This document shows, piece by piece, positions 31,204 to 39,094 of a stretch of DNA of 64,000 nt. Each line of letters begins with the position of its first letter. The first letter of the stretch is position 1. This DNA is from Pasteurellaceae bacterium Pebbles2 (GTDB lineage: Bacteria > Pseudomonadota > Gammaproteobacteria > Enterobacterales > Pasteurellaceae). The translations under genes and the position numbers were made by a program. Below the pieces are notes generated by a model. That model saw nothing but the letters and a program-made list of their open reading frames with translations. It was not told where the DNA came from and did not search any database. Location: assembly GCA_023101505.1 (NCBI GenBank), contig LVZA01000001.1, forward strand, positions 1,364,001-1,428,000, written 5' to 3'.

Positions 31204-31944
31204 ATGTCGGTGTTAGGGCGTATTCACTCATTTGAGTCTTGTGGGACGGTTGACGGGCCAGGTATTCGTTTTATTCTTTTTATGCAAGGCTGTTTAATGC
31301 GTTGTAAGTATTGTCATAATCGTGATACTTGGGACCTAGACGGCGGACGTGAGATTAGCGTCGAAGAATTAATGAAAGAAGTGGTTACTTACAAGCACTT
31401 TATGAATGCGACAGGCGGCGGCGTAACGGCTTCGGGCGGCGAAGCGATTTTGCAGGCGGAATTTGTGCGAGATTGGTTCAGAGCTTGTCAAGCAGAAAAA
31501 ATCAATACGTGTCTTGATACCAACGGCTTCGTACGTGCTTACACACCTGTAATTGACGAGTTATTAGATGTAACGGATTTGGTGTTACTAGACCTAAAAC
31601 AGCTCAACGATACCGTTCACCAAAATTTGATTGGTGTACCAAATAAACGCACTTTGGAATTTGCGAAATATTTACAAAAACGTAATCAAAAAACTTGGGT
31701 TCGTTATGTGGTTGTGCCTGGCTATACTGATGCAGATGAAGACGTTCACGCCTTGGGTAAATTTATTCAAGGAATGGAAAATATCGAAAAAGTGGAGCTA
31801 TTGCCTTATCATCGTTTAGGTGCGCATAAATGGAAAACTTTAGGCTTGGATTATGAGCTAGAAGATGTGCTACCACCAAGCAAAGAAAGCCTTGAGCGCA
31901 TTAAAAGTATTGTGGAAAGCTATGGACATACGGTGAAATTTTAA
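31204..31944 (+). CDS. pflA: Pyruvate formate-lyase activating enzyme
   Basis: 246 residues, radical SAM. PflA makes the glycyl radical on PflB using a 4Fe-4S cluster bound by CxxxCxxC: Cys30, Cys34 and Cys37 in [13 protein letters not shown]. The [10 protein letters not shown] motif for SAM contact follows near residue 77. AAAGGA precedes the ATG. It stands alone next to lexA instead of following pflB. Confidence 0.96.
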   Translation: MSVLGRIHSFESCGTVDGPGIRFILFMQGCLMRCKYCHNRDTWDLDGGREISVEELMKEVVTYKHFMNATGGGVTASGGEAILQAEFVRDWFRACQAEKINTCLDTNGFVRAYTPVIDELLDVTDLVLLDLKQLNDTVHQNLIGVPNKRTLEFAKYLQKRNQKTWVRYVVVPGYTDADEDVHALGKFIQGMENIEKVELLPYHRLGAHKWKTLGLDYELEDVLPPSKESLERIKSIVESYGHTVKF

Positions 31945-31960
31945 TTAATTACACGCAATA

Positions 31961-31990
31961 AAAAAACCGAGTTTAAGCTCGGTTTTTTGT
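31961..31990. terminator. Bidirectional terminator between pflA and yejM
   Basis: AAAAAACCGAG and CTCGGTTTTTT flank a TTTAAG loop, with A- and T-runs serving both converging genes. Confidence 0.92.
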
Positions 31991-32000
31991 ATTTATTGAC

Positions 32001-33809
32001 CTACTTCTCCACAAACCCAGATCTCTGTTTAAAGACATCAAGGAAAAGCCCCAAAGGCGGGCGAGTAGACGACTCGGGTTGATAAGTGCGGTCGTATTTT
32101 TGATAGTTTCCTTTGTTATCAATATGATATTGTGTGCCGTCGGGGGTGATGATGACGTTCCAGCGGTAGTTTGATGCCAGTACCCATTCGGTTGGGCGTT
32201 GGGTGTGGTCGAATAAATTATGACCTTGGGTGTAATCGCTGTTGGCGTTTTTTACCCAAAATAGGTTGTACATCAACGCTGGCACGACATCAATGTGGCT
32301 GGTGAGTTTGTCTTCTTCGCCTGTGTTTAGCTCTTTCCACGCCACGATCATAGGTACTTTAATTTCTTCAGGCGCAAAGTAATTGAGTAATTCTTCTTCA
32401 TTTTTTTGGAAGCTATAACCCCGATCTGCGGTGATAATAACCGCCGTATTTTCCATCGCTTGGCTTTCATTGAGCTTAGTTAAAATGCGGTTTAACAAGC
32501 TGTCGAGCTGGCTTAATTGTTGTTGATAAAACGCCTGTTCTTGTACAAGGTCGGCGAATTTTTGTTTGTGCATTAATTCGTCAATGTCCAAATTCAAATA
32601 GCTGAACCACGGTTGGTCGGCGGATTTTTTATCGAACCAAACTTGCCAATTTTGCACCGCACTTTCGTTGTTAATTGGCGGATTTTTGCGATTATTTGGG
32701 CTTAATTTAGGCAATTTAAATTGGCTAAATAAGGCTTGGCGGAAAATGCTGTCTTTAAAGTTTGACGCAGAGAATAAGCCGAATTGGTAATTGTCTTGCT
32801 GCATTTTTTCGATCAGCACCGAGGTTTTTTTGTGGTGCAATAAGCTGTCGGTGTAGTTTGCATTTAAGCCATAAAATAAGCCTGAAATGCCGCTGTTATT
32901 GCTATTTCCTGTGGTGTAGTGATTGGTGAATTGTGTTTCTTTTTCGGCAAATGCGGTGAGCACAGGCATTTTTTCAGCTTGCACTGCATCTTGGCGTAAG
33001 CCCGACACAGTAATGATCAGCAAATTCGCTTTTTCTTTATCTGCTTCGTAGCTAAGTGCTTGTTTTGGATAATTAATTTCAGGCGTTTCTGGGCGACCGT
33101 CTTGATTTAGCTTGTTCTCATATTGCTCTTTATTTAAGAAACCGTGCTTTTCCAAAAAGCTACGAGCCGTCATTGGGTAAGACAGCGGAAAATTCGATTT
33201 TTGCATCGTAATCGGGCGATATAAATAAGCATCTGCCCACGCATAAAGCAAGTGTGTGGTGATGAATAAACAGGTGAACATCACGCCCACGCCACGCAGC
33301 CATTTTTGTCGTTCTAAACTGCGCAATTTGTTCCACGACCAGCGAGAAAACAGCATTTGCGCTAATAACATTAACGGCATTGGTGCAAAGAAAATCTGCC
33401 AATCTCGGGAGAGTTCGCCATTTTCAGGGTTGACCAACAAATTCCACACCACGGTGGACAAATGTAGGTTGAAGCGAGCGAAGACTTCGGTATCCACCAA
33501 GAGCAATGTGGTGCTGATGGTGGCAATAATCACGGTTACGCCACGAAAGGTGCGTTCATTTTTGATGATAAAACTTAAAGGGAAAATCAACAGCAAATAG
33601 ACGGCGAAAACAATAAAGCTAAAATGCCCTAAGATACTGATGAAAAAATAAATTTTGCCGAATAGCGTGTGCGGCCAGTCGATTAAAAAGGCGTAGCGTG
33701 CGCCGATGATGATCGTCCACAAAATATTAAAAAAAGCAAACCAATGCCCCCAAGAAATTTTTTTGGAAGTTTGTTCTCGATATTGTCTGCCGTTTTTAAT
33801 CCAAAACAT
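32001..33809 (-). CDS. yejM: Inner membrane lipid regulator YejM (PbgA), sulfatase-like
   Basis: 602 residues: five N-terminal membrane segments (about 20-190, DUF3413) and a large periplasmic alkaline-phosphatase-like domain (about 240-590). In enteric bacteria YejM senses lipopolysaccharide and controls LpxC turnover through LapB. The globular domain has the fold's NLLIITVSGLRQDA and HYTTGNSNNSG segments and an ITADRGY motif; YejM is considered enzymatically degenerate or only weakly active. yejL lies directly upstream on the same strand. Confidence 0.93.
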   Translation of the reverse strand: MFWIKNGRQYREQTSKKISWGHWFAFFNILWTIIIGARYAFLIDWPHTLFGKIYFFISILGHFSFIVFAVYLLLIFPLSFIIKNERTFRGVTVIIATISTTLLLVDTEVFARFNLHLSTVVWNLLVNPENGELSRDWQIFFAPMPLMLLAQMLFSRWSWNKLRSLERQKWLRGVGVMFTCLFITTHLLYAWADAYLYRPITMQKSNFPLSYPMTARSFLEKHGFLNKEQYENKLNQDGRPETPEINYPKQALSYEADKEKANLLIITVSGLRQDAVQAEKMPVLTAFAEKETQFTNHYTTGNSNNSGISGLFYGLNANYTDSLLHHKKTSVLIEKMQQDNYQFGLFSASNFKDSIFRQALFSQFKLPKLSPNNRKNPPINNESAVQNWQVWFDKKSADQPWFSYLNLDIDELMHKQKFADLVQEQAFYQQQLSQLDSLLNRILTKLNESQAMENTAVIITADRGYSFQKNEEELLNYFAPEEIKVPMIVAWKELNTGEEDKLTSHIDVVPALMYNLFWVKNANSDYTQGHNLFDHTQRPTEWVLASNYRWNVIITPDGTQYHIDNKGNYQKYDRTYQPESSTRPPLGLFLDVFKQRSGFVEK

Positions 33810-33818
33810 AAAATGGTC

Positions 33819-34040
33819 TTATTTTTTTGTGCTGACGGAATTGATTAAAGCGTCGGAAAATGCGTTCGCCACCGCTAATTGCTGGCTTTTGCCTAAATTA
33901 TTTTGCAATAAATGCGTAACCATATTACCCAACACCATTAGGGACAAATCTACAGGAGCTTGATGTTTTTCAAGCACGCTAATTATATCGTTTAATATCG
34001 TATCTACTTGTTTATCTTGATATTTTGAGTTAATCGCCAT
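33819..34040 (-). CDS. yejL: YejL family protein (UPF0352)
   Basis: 73 residues, beginning MAINSKYQDKQVDTILND, a small helical family of unknown function. LDLSLMVLGNMVTHLL-type sequence (here VDLSLMVLGNMV) is its conserved core. It sits 9 bases upstream of yejM and divergent from yejK, matching the yejK-yejL-yejM locus of E. coli. Confidence 0.93.
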   Translation of the reverse strand: MAINSKYQDKQVDTILNDIISVLEKHQAPVDLSLMVLGNMVTHLLQNNLGKSQQLAVANAFSDALINSVSTKK

Positions 34041-34159
34041 TGTCGTTTATCTTTTTGCTAAATTTTTGACATTTAATTTGGGAATACTACCACATTTTTG
34101 TTAAAAGTGCGGTTATAATTAGCGTAATTTTGACAATTTAAAGAGATAAAAGTAGAAAA

Positions 34160-35197
34160 ATGAGCATCACGGTTAATCAAATTGTTTTACACCAGCTAGT
34201 AAAAAATCATAGCAACGATGAGAAAAATAACGGCGGCGAGCAAAATAGCGTCGCTTTAGACACCTTATTGCGTGAAAATGTGTTGGCGAACACGCCCGAA
34301 GTGGAGCAATTAATGTTGGAATTACACCAAGCCTATCAAAGCAAAGCTAAAGGCTACGGCGTGTTTCAAGAGCAATCGAATTTCGCCCAATCGCTCAATC
34401 GTTTATTAGAACAAGAAACCGATTTTTTGCCTTTCAGCCACGATTGCGCTAATTTGCTTGCCAGCGAATTAAGTAAATATGCCTTTGCTGAAAGCGGCAC
34501 ATTCGTGCTTTGCCACTATAACTTTTTAGCGACTGATTATTTATTCATCGCCTTGCTCGACAGCCGAATGAGTATGTTGGTTGATGAAAAATTAGACATT
34601 CATCGCACCGAATATTTGAATATTAACCAATTCGACATCGCCGCACGCATTAACTTGACGGATCTGCAATTAAACGCCAATTCCAACCGATATTTAACTT
34701 TTATTAAAGGACGAGTAGGGCGCAAAGTGGGCGATTTCTTTATGGATTTTCTCGGCGCAGACGAGGGCTTAAACCCGCAAGTGCAAAACCAATGTTTATT
34801 GCAAGCAGTGAGCGATTATTGCGAGCTGGGCGAGTTAAACCGTGAGCAAACGCAAGCGGTGAAAAAACAAGTGTTTGAATATTGTAAAGGACAAATAAAT
34901 GCAGGCGACGAAATCGAATTAGCGGAACTTTCTGCCGAATTGCCTACTCTAAATGAGCGTTCTTTCAATCAATTTACCCAAGAGCAAGAATATGGCTTAG
35001 AGCAAAGCATTCCGCCAGTGCGTACTGCGTTGAAATCCTTAACAAAATTTTCAGGATCAGGCAAAGGCGTAACGCTAAGTTTTGATGCGGAATTGTTGAA
35101 CAGCCGAATTGTGTGGGACGAATTGAACGACAGCATTACCATCAAAGGCTTACCTGCGAATTTGCGTGATCAACTTCAACGCAATTTGCAAGATTAA
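34160..35197 (+). CDS. yejK: Nucleoid-associated protein YejK (NdpA)
   Basis: 345 residues. YejK is a nucleoid-associated protein reported to interact with topoisomerase IV and gyrase in E. coli. The start [16 protein letters not shown] and the [21 protein letters not shown] region (only [10 protein letters not shown] quoted as diagnostic) fit. It is divergent from yejL-yejM and precedes bamE, separated by 142 bases containing an inverted repeat. Confidence 0.94.
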   Translation: MSITVNQIVLHQLVKNHSNDEKNNGGEQNSVALDTLLRENVLANTPEVEQLMLELHQAYQSKAKGYGVFQEQSNFAQSLNRLLEQETDFLPFSHDCANLLASELSKYAFAESGTFVLCHYNFLATDYLFIALLDSRMSMLVDEKLDIHRTEYLNINQFDIAARINLTDLQLNANSNRYLTFIKGRVGRKVGDFFMDFLGADEGLNPQVQNQCLLQAVSDYCELGELNREQTQAVKKQVFEYCKGQINAGDEIELAELSAELPTLNERSFNQFTQEQEYGLEQSIPPVRTALKSLTKFSGSGKGVTLSFDAELLNSRIVWDELNDSITIKGLPANLRDQLQRNLQD

Positions 35198-35205
35198 GCC
35201 AACAC

Positions 35206-35271
35206 GCCAAATTAACATTAATTCGTTTAAAATCAACGAAGTTGCGCCGCTAAGCGCAGAATTAATTTGGC
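35206..35271 (+). repeat. Long-range inverted repeat between yejK and bamE
   Basis: GCCAAATTAA at 35206-35215 and TTAATTTGGC at 35262-35271 are perfect complements, and a smaller GCGC hairpin lies between them. There is no T-run. It could fold the 3' region of yejK mRNA or the bamE leader. Confidence 0.5.
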
Positions 35272-35339
35272 AATTACGCCGAGTTTAGGTATTATCTAAA
35301 CCAAATGATAGAAATTTCGACAAAATAAAAGGTAGAAAT

Positions 35340-35756
35340 ATGCAATTAAAACCTGTTATTGCGGTTATCGCACTCGCATTAAGTCTCTCCGCTTGTTCTA
35401 GCATCAATAAAGTTGTTTATCGCATTGATGTGCCACAAGGGAACTATTTAGAAGCTGCCACCGTGCAGCAAGTTAAAGCTGGTATGACAAAAGAACAGGT
35501 GCAATATTTGCTCGGCACACCAGTGCTGCAAGACCCGTTCAATGCTAACACGTGGCACTATGTTTATTTGCAACAACATTCTTATGAAGATCCTGTGCAA
35601 CACACTTTAGTGGTAACTTTCGATAACAAAGGCATCGTAACTAACACCGATTTAGACAAACCGTTGCCCGATGTTGAAAAACACAGTGTGAACAACGCCA
35701 TTATTGAAGCCACAGGCGCAGCCAGCGAAAAAAGTTGGTGGCAATTCTGGAAGTAA
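35340..35756 (+). CDS. bamE: Outer membrane protein assembly factor BamE
   Basis: 138 residues. BamE is a lipoprotein of the Bam complex that inserts barrels such as FadL and the autotransporter encoded nearby. The lipobox LSAC gives lipidated Cys19. The conserved VYRIDVPQGNYL and GMTKEQVQYLLGTP are both present. It ends WWQFWK, as in other Pasteurellaceae BamE proteins as I know them. Strong terminator follows. Confidence 0.95.
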   Translation: MQLKPVIAVIALALSLSACSSINKVVYRIDVPQGNYLEAATVQQVKAGMTKEQVQYLLGTPVLQDPFNANTWHYVYLQQHSYEDPVQHTLVVTFDNKGIVTNTDLDKPLPDVEKHSVNNAIIEATGAASEKSWWQFWK

Positions 35757-35776
35757 TTCCGTCAAAAATCTTGCTT

Positions 35777-35813
35777 AAAAATGGATTAGTGCCGAGCGCA
35801 TTAATCCATTTTT
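35777..35813 (+). terminator. Terminator after bamE
   Basis: AAAAATGGATTA and TAATCCATTTTT form a perfect 12-bp stem around a 13-base loop. The 3' arm itself supplies the Ts. Confidence 0.8.
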
Positions 35814-36204
35814 GCTTAAATTAAAGGCAAAAAAACCTTTTCCTCCCAAATTTGAAAGCACGTCCGAGTAAATAAAGTGGCAAAAATGAAGATGATTTGC
35901 CGAATAAATCATCACTAATAAAATTAAAAAAGCATTCTCTTGTTTATTTATTAATAATTTTGTTTAAAAAATATTATTATTTCATTAAAACTTCGCTTTA
36001 AATTTGTTCAAAGTTTCATTTTCTATTTTGATATAAATCAAATTCAACCAAATTTGTTTAAAAATAAAACTAATGCGTTTCAGGTCGGACAAGATTGAAA
36101 GTGCGTTGGCGATATTTTTACTCCGCCTAGTTATTAGGTACTCCATAATTATAAATTTAACAATCTTTTTTTAAAATTAATCTTAAAAATAAAGGACATT
36201 CCCA
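35814..36204. other. AT-rich leader region upstream of the autotransporter
   Basis: About 390 bases without a gene, markedly AT-rich, especially 35925-36060. It must hold the autotransporter promoter; AAAGGA at 36191-36196 is its ribosome site. A GC-richer patch at 36080-36130 includes a near-match to the uptake signal (AAGTGCGTT). No simple-sequence repeat suggestive of phase variation is present. Confidence 0.5.
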
Positions 36205-37815
36205 ATGAACAAAAGTCAAAATAATGTTTCTACACTAGGTTGGAATATTGTTTCTGAAACCAGCCAATTTTATAGTAAAAAATATAAAATTAAACCCGCA
36301 CTTAGCGCATTATTCGTTGCCAGCGCACTTTCTTTCACTACTTCAGCATTTGCCGAAGTTGATGTTCAAACTTTACCCCAGAAATGGGAGGATTTTAAAA
36401 AGGAAGCTAGAGATTTTCGTAATAATTTTCAAAATGAAGTTAATAGCAGATTTGAAGGATTAGAAGAGCGAGTAGATAGTTTAGAGGCAGCAGATCCACC
36501 GTTACACTTTTCTCCATCTCCAGGCGTAACGCAGGCTGATCTTGATAAAAAAGCCGATAAAACAGAGCTAGATAAAAAGGTGGATTTAGAAGTTTATAAT
36601 GGTGCAGTGAAAACTTATAATGAAAAATTGACTGAACATTCTAAAGCTATAACTGAAGTGGGAAATTATGCAAAAACACTTAATGAGCACAAAGTTAATA
36701 AAAGTGAATTTGAAAAAACTAAACAAGATCTTGAAACTAAGTTATCAACAAAAGCCGATCAATCTGCTTTAGATGAAACGAATAGAAAACTTGATGGCAA
36801 AGTTGACGCTACTCGCTACACAGAAACAATACAAAAATATAATCAAAACTTTAATGATCACTTTGCTTATATAATGGATTTAAAGGGTAAGTCGGAGAAA
36901 CTTGAACAGAACAAATTAAATACTACAGATTACAATAATGGGGTTCGTGTTATTAATGCTAAGCTCAGTGAACAAAAAGAACAAATAAATAAAAAAGCAG
37001 ATAAAACTGAATTAGAAAAAGCAAAATCTGAATTAGAAGCTAAAAAAGCAGATAGAACAGATCTTGATGCTAAATTAGATATTGCAGATTATGATGACGG
37101 ACTTCGTCAAATCAACGGCAATTTCAAACAACATCAAGAACAAATTAATAAAAAAGCAGATAAAACTGAATTAGATAAAGCGAAATCTGAACTTGATGCG
37201 AAAAAAGCGGACAGAACAGAATTAGCCGAGGTGAAATCTGAACTTGATACCAAAAAAGCGGACAGAACAGAATTAGCCGAGGTGAAATCTGAACTTGATG
37301 TCAAAAAAGCCGATAGAACTGAATTAGCGAAAACGAAATCTGAATTAGAAGCGAAGAAAGCGGATAAAACAGCGTTAGCGCAAGTGAAAACGGAATTAGA
37401 AAGCAAAAAAGCAGATAAAACTGCGTTGGCGAAAGTTGAAAAAGAATATAAATTGGCAGATCAGGCAATTAACCAAAAAATTATTAATCGCATTGAGCCA
37501 AGAATTGAGCAAAATAGCCGTGAAATTAACAACGTGAGCCGTCGAGTTGGTAGTCTTGAAAAACAAGTGAAAAAAATCAACAAAGATCTCAAAGCTGGCT
37601 TAGCAGGCGCAGTGGCGATTGCTAACTTGCCACAAGCCTTTAAGCCGGGTCAAGGTGGTTTCTCGGCGGCGGCAGGCTCTTATGCAGGGCAAAACGCTGT
37701 TGCTGTGGGGCTTTCTCGAGTGAGCGAAGACGGCAAATGGGTCATCAAAGGTTCTGTTTCAATTAATACGCAAGGCGATGCTTCTGCTGGTGCAGGCGTG
37801 TTCCGTTCTTGGTAA
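36205..37815 (+). CDS. Trimeric autotransporter adhesin, YadA anchor, stalk-only
   Basis: 536 residues. An extended signal of about 50 residues ends SAFA; an N-terminal helical segment follows (about 55-95), then a coiled-coil stalk (about 110-450) and a YadA-type membrane anchor in the last 90 residues (LAGAVAIANLPQAF, ending FRSW). No YadA head repeats, neck or Hia-type binding domain is visible. The stalk has four copies of a YxxG-type motif (130-149, 204-223, 242-261, 295-314) and six tandem 17-residue units (316-417). Such proteins trimerise on the surface, usually for adhesion, and need Bam for insertion; bamE is just upstream. The ligand is unknown. A naming choice is not justified. 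Confidence 0.88.
   Translation: MNKSQNNVSTLGWNIVSETSQFYSKKYKIKPALSALFVASALSFTTSAFAEVDVQTLPQKWEDFKKEARDFRNNFQNEVNSRFEGLEERVDSLEAADPPLHFSPSPGVTQADLDKKADKTELDKKVDLEVYNGAVKTYNEKLTEHSKAITEVGNYAKTLNEHKVNKSEFEKTKQDLETKLSTKADQSALDETNRKLDGKVDATRYTETIQKYNQNFNDHFAYIMDLKGKSEKLEQNKLNTTDYNNGVRVINAKLSEQKEQINKKADKTELEKAKSELEAKKADRTDLDAKLDIADYDDGLRQINGNFKQHQEQINKKADKTELDKAKSELDAKKADRTELAEVKSELDTKKADRTELAEVKSELDVKKADRTELAKTKSELEAKKADKTALAQVKTELESKKADKTALAKVEKEYKLADQAINQKIINRIEPRIEQNSREINNVSRRVGSLEKQVKKINKDLKAGLAGAVAIANLPQAFKPGQGGFSAAAGSYAGQNAVAVGLSRVSEDGKWVIKGSVSINTQGDASAGAGVFRSW
37150..37455 (+). repeat. Six tandem 51-bp coding repeats in the autotransporter stalk
   Basis: Units start at 37150, 37201, 37252, 37303, 37354 and 37405. 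Each encodes KKADxTxLxxxKxELxx (17 residues). Units 2 and 3 differ at only two bases, so one duplication is recent. Divergence rises towards the last unit. Confidence 0.95.
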
Positions 37816-37861
37816 TTGATTGATTTAGAAGAAAAATCTTAACTTCCCCTTATCCTAACGT

Positions 37862-37895
37862 AAAGCATAGCCATTTTCTTGGTTATGCTTTTTTT
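37862..37895 (+). terminator. Terminator after the autotransporter
   Basis: AAGCATAGCCA pairs with TGGTTATGCTT with one G-T pair, followed by seven Ts. It may also end ampD transcription from the other side. Confidence 0.85.
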
Positions 37896-37903
37896 ATCGG
37901 CGA

Positions 37904-38479
37904 TTAAACCGCATTCAACAGTGCAAAATAATGTTGCCAATCAAAATATTGACCAGGGTCGATTTTGCGATCAGGCGAAATGTCGCAATGCCCGACAATT
38001 CTTTCGGGGGTAATTTTCGGATAGGCTTGCATAATTTGCTGCGTGAGTTCGGCTAATTTTTCATATTGCTGTGCGGTGAAAGGTTGTTCATTACTGCCCT
38101 CAAGCTCAATGCCAATGGCAAAATCGTTACATTTTTCTCGCCCATTAAAACACGACAAACCAGCGTGCCACGCCCGCTCATTAAAATTCACATATTGCGT
38201 GATGCGCCCATTGCGCTCAATCAAACAATGCGCCGACACCCGAATTTGATAAATTTCTGCAAAATAAGGGTGAATGTTCGGGTCGAGTTTCCCTAAGAAA
38301 AAATCATCAACAAAACCGCCACCAAATTGCTCGGGTGGCAAGCTAATATAATGAATGACTAGCAGAGAAATATCGGCTAAATCAGGGCGTTGATCGTAAT
38401 GTGGCGAAGGCACTCGGCGAGTATTTTCTAGCCAACCTTGCTGAATTGTGGAGCTGGTTTCATAGGTGGTTTTTTGCAT
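37904..38479 (-). CDS. ampD: 1,6-anhydro-N-acetylmuramyl-L-alanine amidase AmpD
   Basis: 191 residues from the ATG at 38479; an in-frame extension upstream would run across the pilA promoter and is rejected. AmpD cleaves anhydromuropeptides in the cytoplasm, downstream of NagZ in recycling. The zinc ligands are His43 (VIHYISL), His164 (VGHCDI) and Asp174 (KIDPG). Divergent from pilA, the same ampD-pil arrangement as in H. influenzae. Confidence 0.95.
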   Translation of the reverse strand: MQKTTYETSSTIQQGWLENTRRVPSPHYDQRPDLADISLLVIHYISLPPEQFGGGFVDDFFLGKLDPNIHPYFAEIYQIRVSAHCLIERNGRITQYVNFNERAWHAGLSCFNGREKCNDFAIGIELEGSNEQPFTAQQYEKLAELTQQIMQAYPKITPERIVGHCDISPDRKIDPGQYFDWQHYFALLNAV

Positions 38480-38491
38480 AAAAAAATGAAT

Positions 38492-38513
38492 TTTTGTGAT
38501 CTCTATTCCAAAA
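38492..38513 (+). promoter_or_regulatory. CRP-S (competence regulatory) site of the pil operon
   Basis: The 22 bases match the Haemophilus competence consensus TTTTGCGATCTAGATCGCAAAA at 17 positions, including TTTTG, GATCT and the CAAAA end. Sites of this class need Sxy with CRP. A possible -10 (TAAAGT, 38552-38557) would put it near -61. Confidence 0.65.
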
Positions 38514-38590
38514 TGAAAAGCAAAATTTTGCCACTGGCGATTGCTTTTCTCTAAAGTGCTTGAGTTTATTTTATGCACAGGAAAAACTTT

Positions 38591-39055
38591 ATGAAATTTC
38601 ACCGCACTTTTACTCAAATTAGCATTCAAAACCAATTCCAAAAAGGCTTCACCTTAATTGAATTGATGATCGTCATCGCTATTGTCGCCATTTTAGCCAC
38701 AATCGCCATTCCGTCTTATCAAAATTATACCAAAAAAGCGGCGGTTTCAGAACTGCTACAAGCCTCTGCGCCTTATCGGTCTGAAGTGGAGTTATGCGTG
38801 TATAACTTAGGTTCAGCCAGCGATTGTTCGGGCGGTAAAAATGGCATTCAAGCCGACACTACAAGCGCAAAAGGCAAATATGTGAAATCGGTTAGCGTTT
38901 CCGCTGGTGTAATCACCGTGGCTGGCACAGGCAGTTTAGACGGTGTGAGTTACACGCTCACCGCCAGTGGCAATGCACAAAATGGCGTAACTTGGACGGC
39001 AAACTGCGGTACAAATGCCGAGATTTTTCCGTCGGGATTTTGTAACACGCCTTAA
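38591..39055 (+). CDS. pilA: Type IV pilin PilA
   Basis: 154 residues from the ATG at 38591, which has AGGAAAA upstream. The prepilin site is [11 protein letters not shown], giving a 19-residue leader, longer than the usual type IVa leader. The leader contains an uptake signal in frame (coding for HRTF). The mature N-terminal helix continues [23 protein letters not shown]. Two cysteines (in CVYN and GFCNTP) probably form the C-terminal disulfide. PilA is the major subunit of the DNA-uptake pilus. First gene of pilABCD. Confidence 0.95.
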   Translation: MKFHRTFTQISIQNQFQKGFTLIELMIVIAIVAILATIAIPSYQNYTKKAAVSELLQASAPYRSEVELCVYNLGSASDCSGGKNGIQADTTSAKGKYVKSVSVSAGVITVAGTGSLDGVSYTLTASGNAQNGVTWTANCGTNAEIFPSGFCNTP

Positions 39056-39094
39056 TTTGGCGCAAACGAATTTTGCACGATACGGATAGGCAAA

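Noticed and set aside
36061-36130. Functional uptake signal upstream of the autotransporter
   Set aside because: AAGTGCGTT differs from the core at one base, which is known to weaken uptake strongly. Noted only as a degenerate copy.
37150-37455. CRISPR-like array of evenly spaced repeats
   Set aside because: The 51-bp units are directly adjacent with no unique spacers, stay in frame, and encode a coiled-coil stalk.
37904-38641. Longer AmpD of 245 residues
   Set aside because: The extra 54 codons would cover the pilA promoter and start region. The ATG at 38479 gives the standard N terminus.
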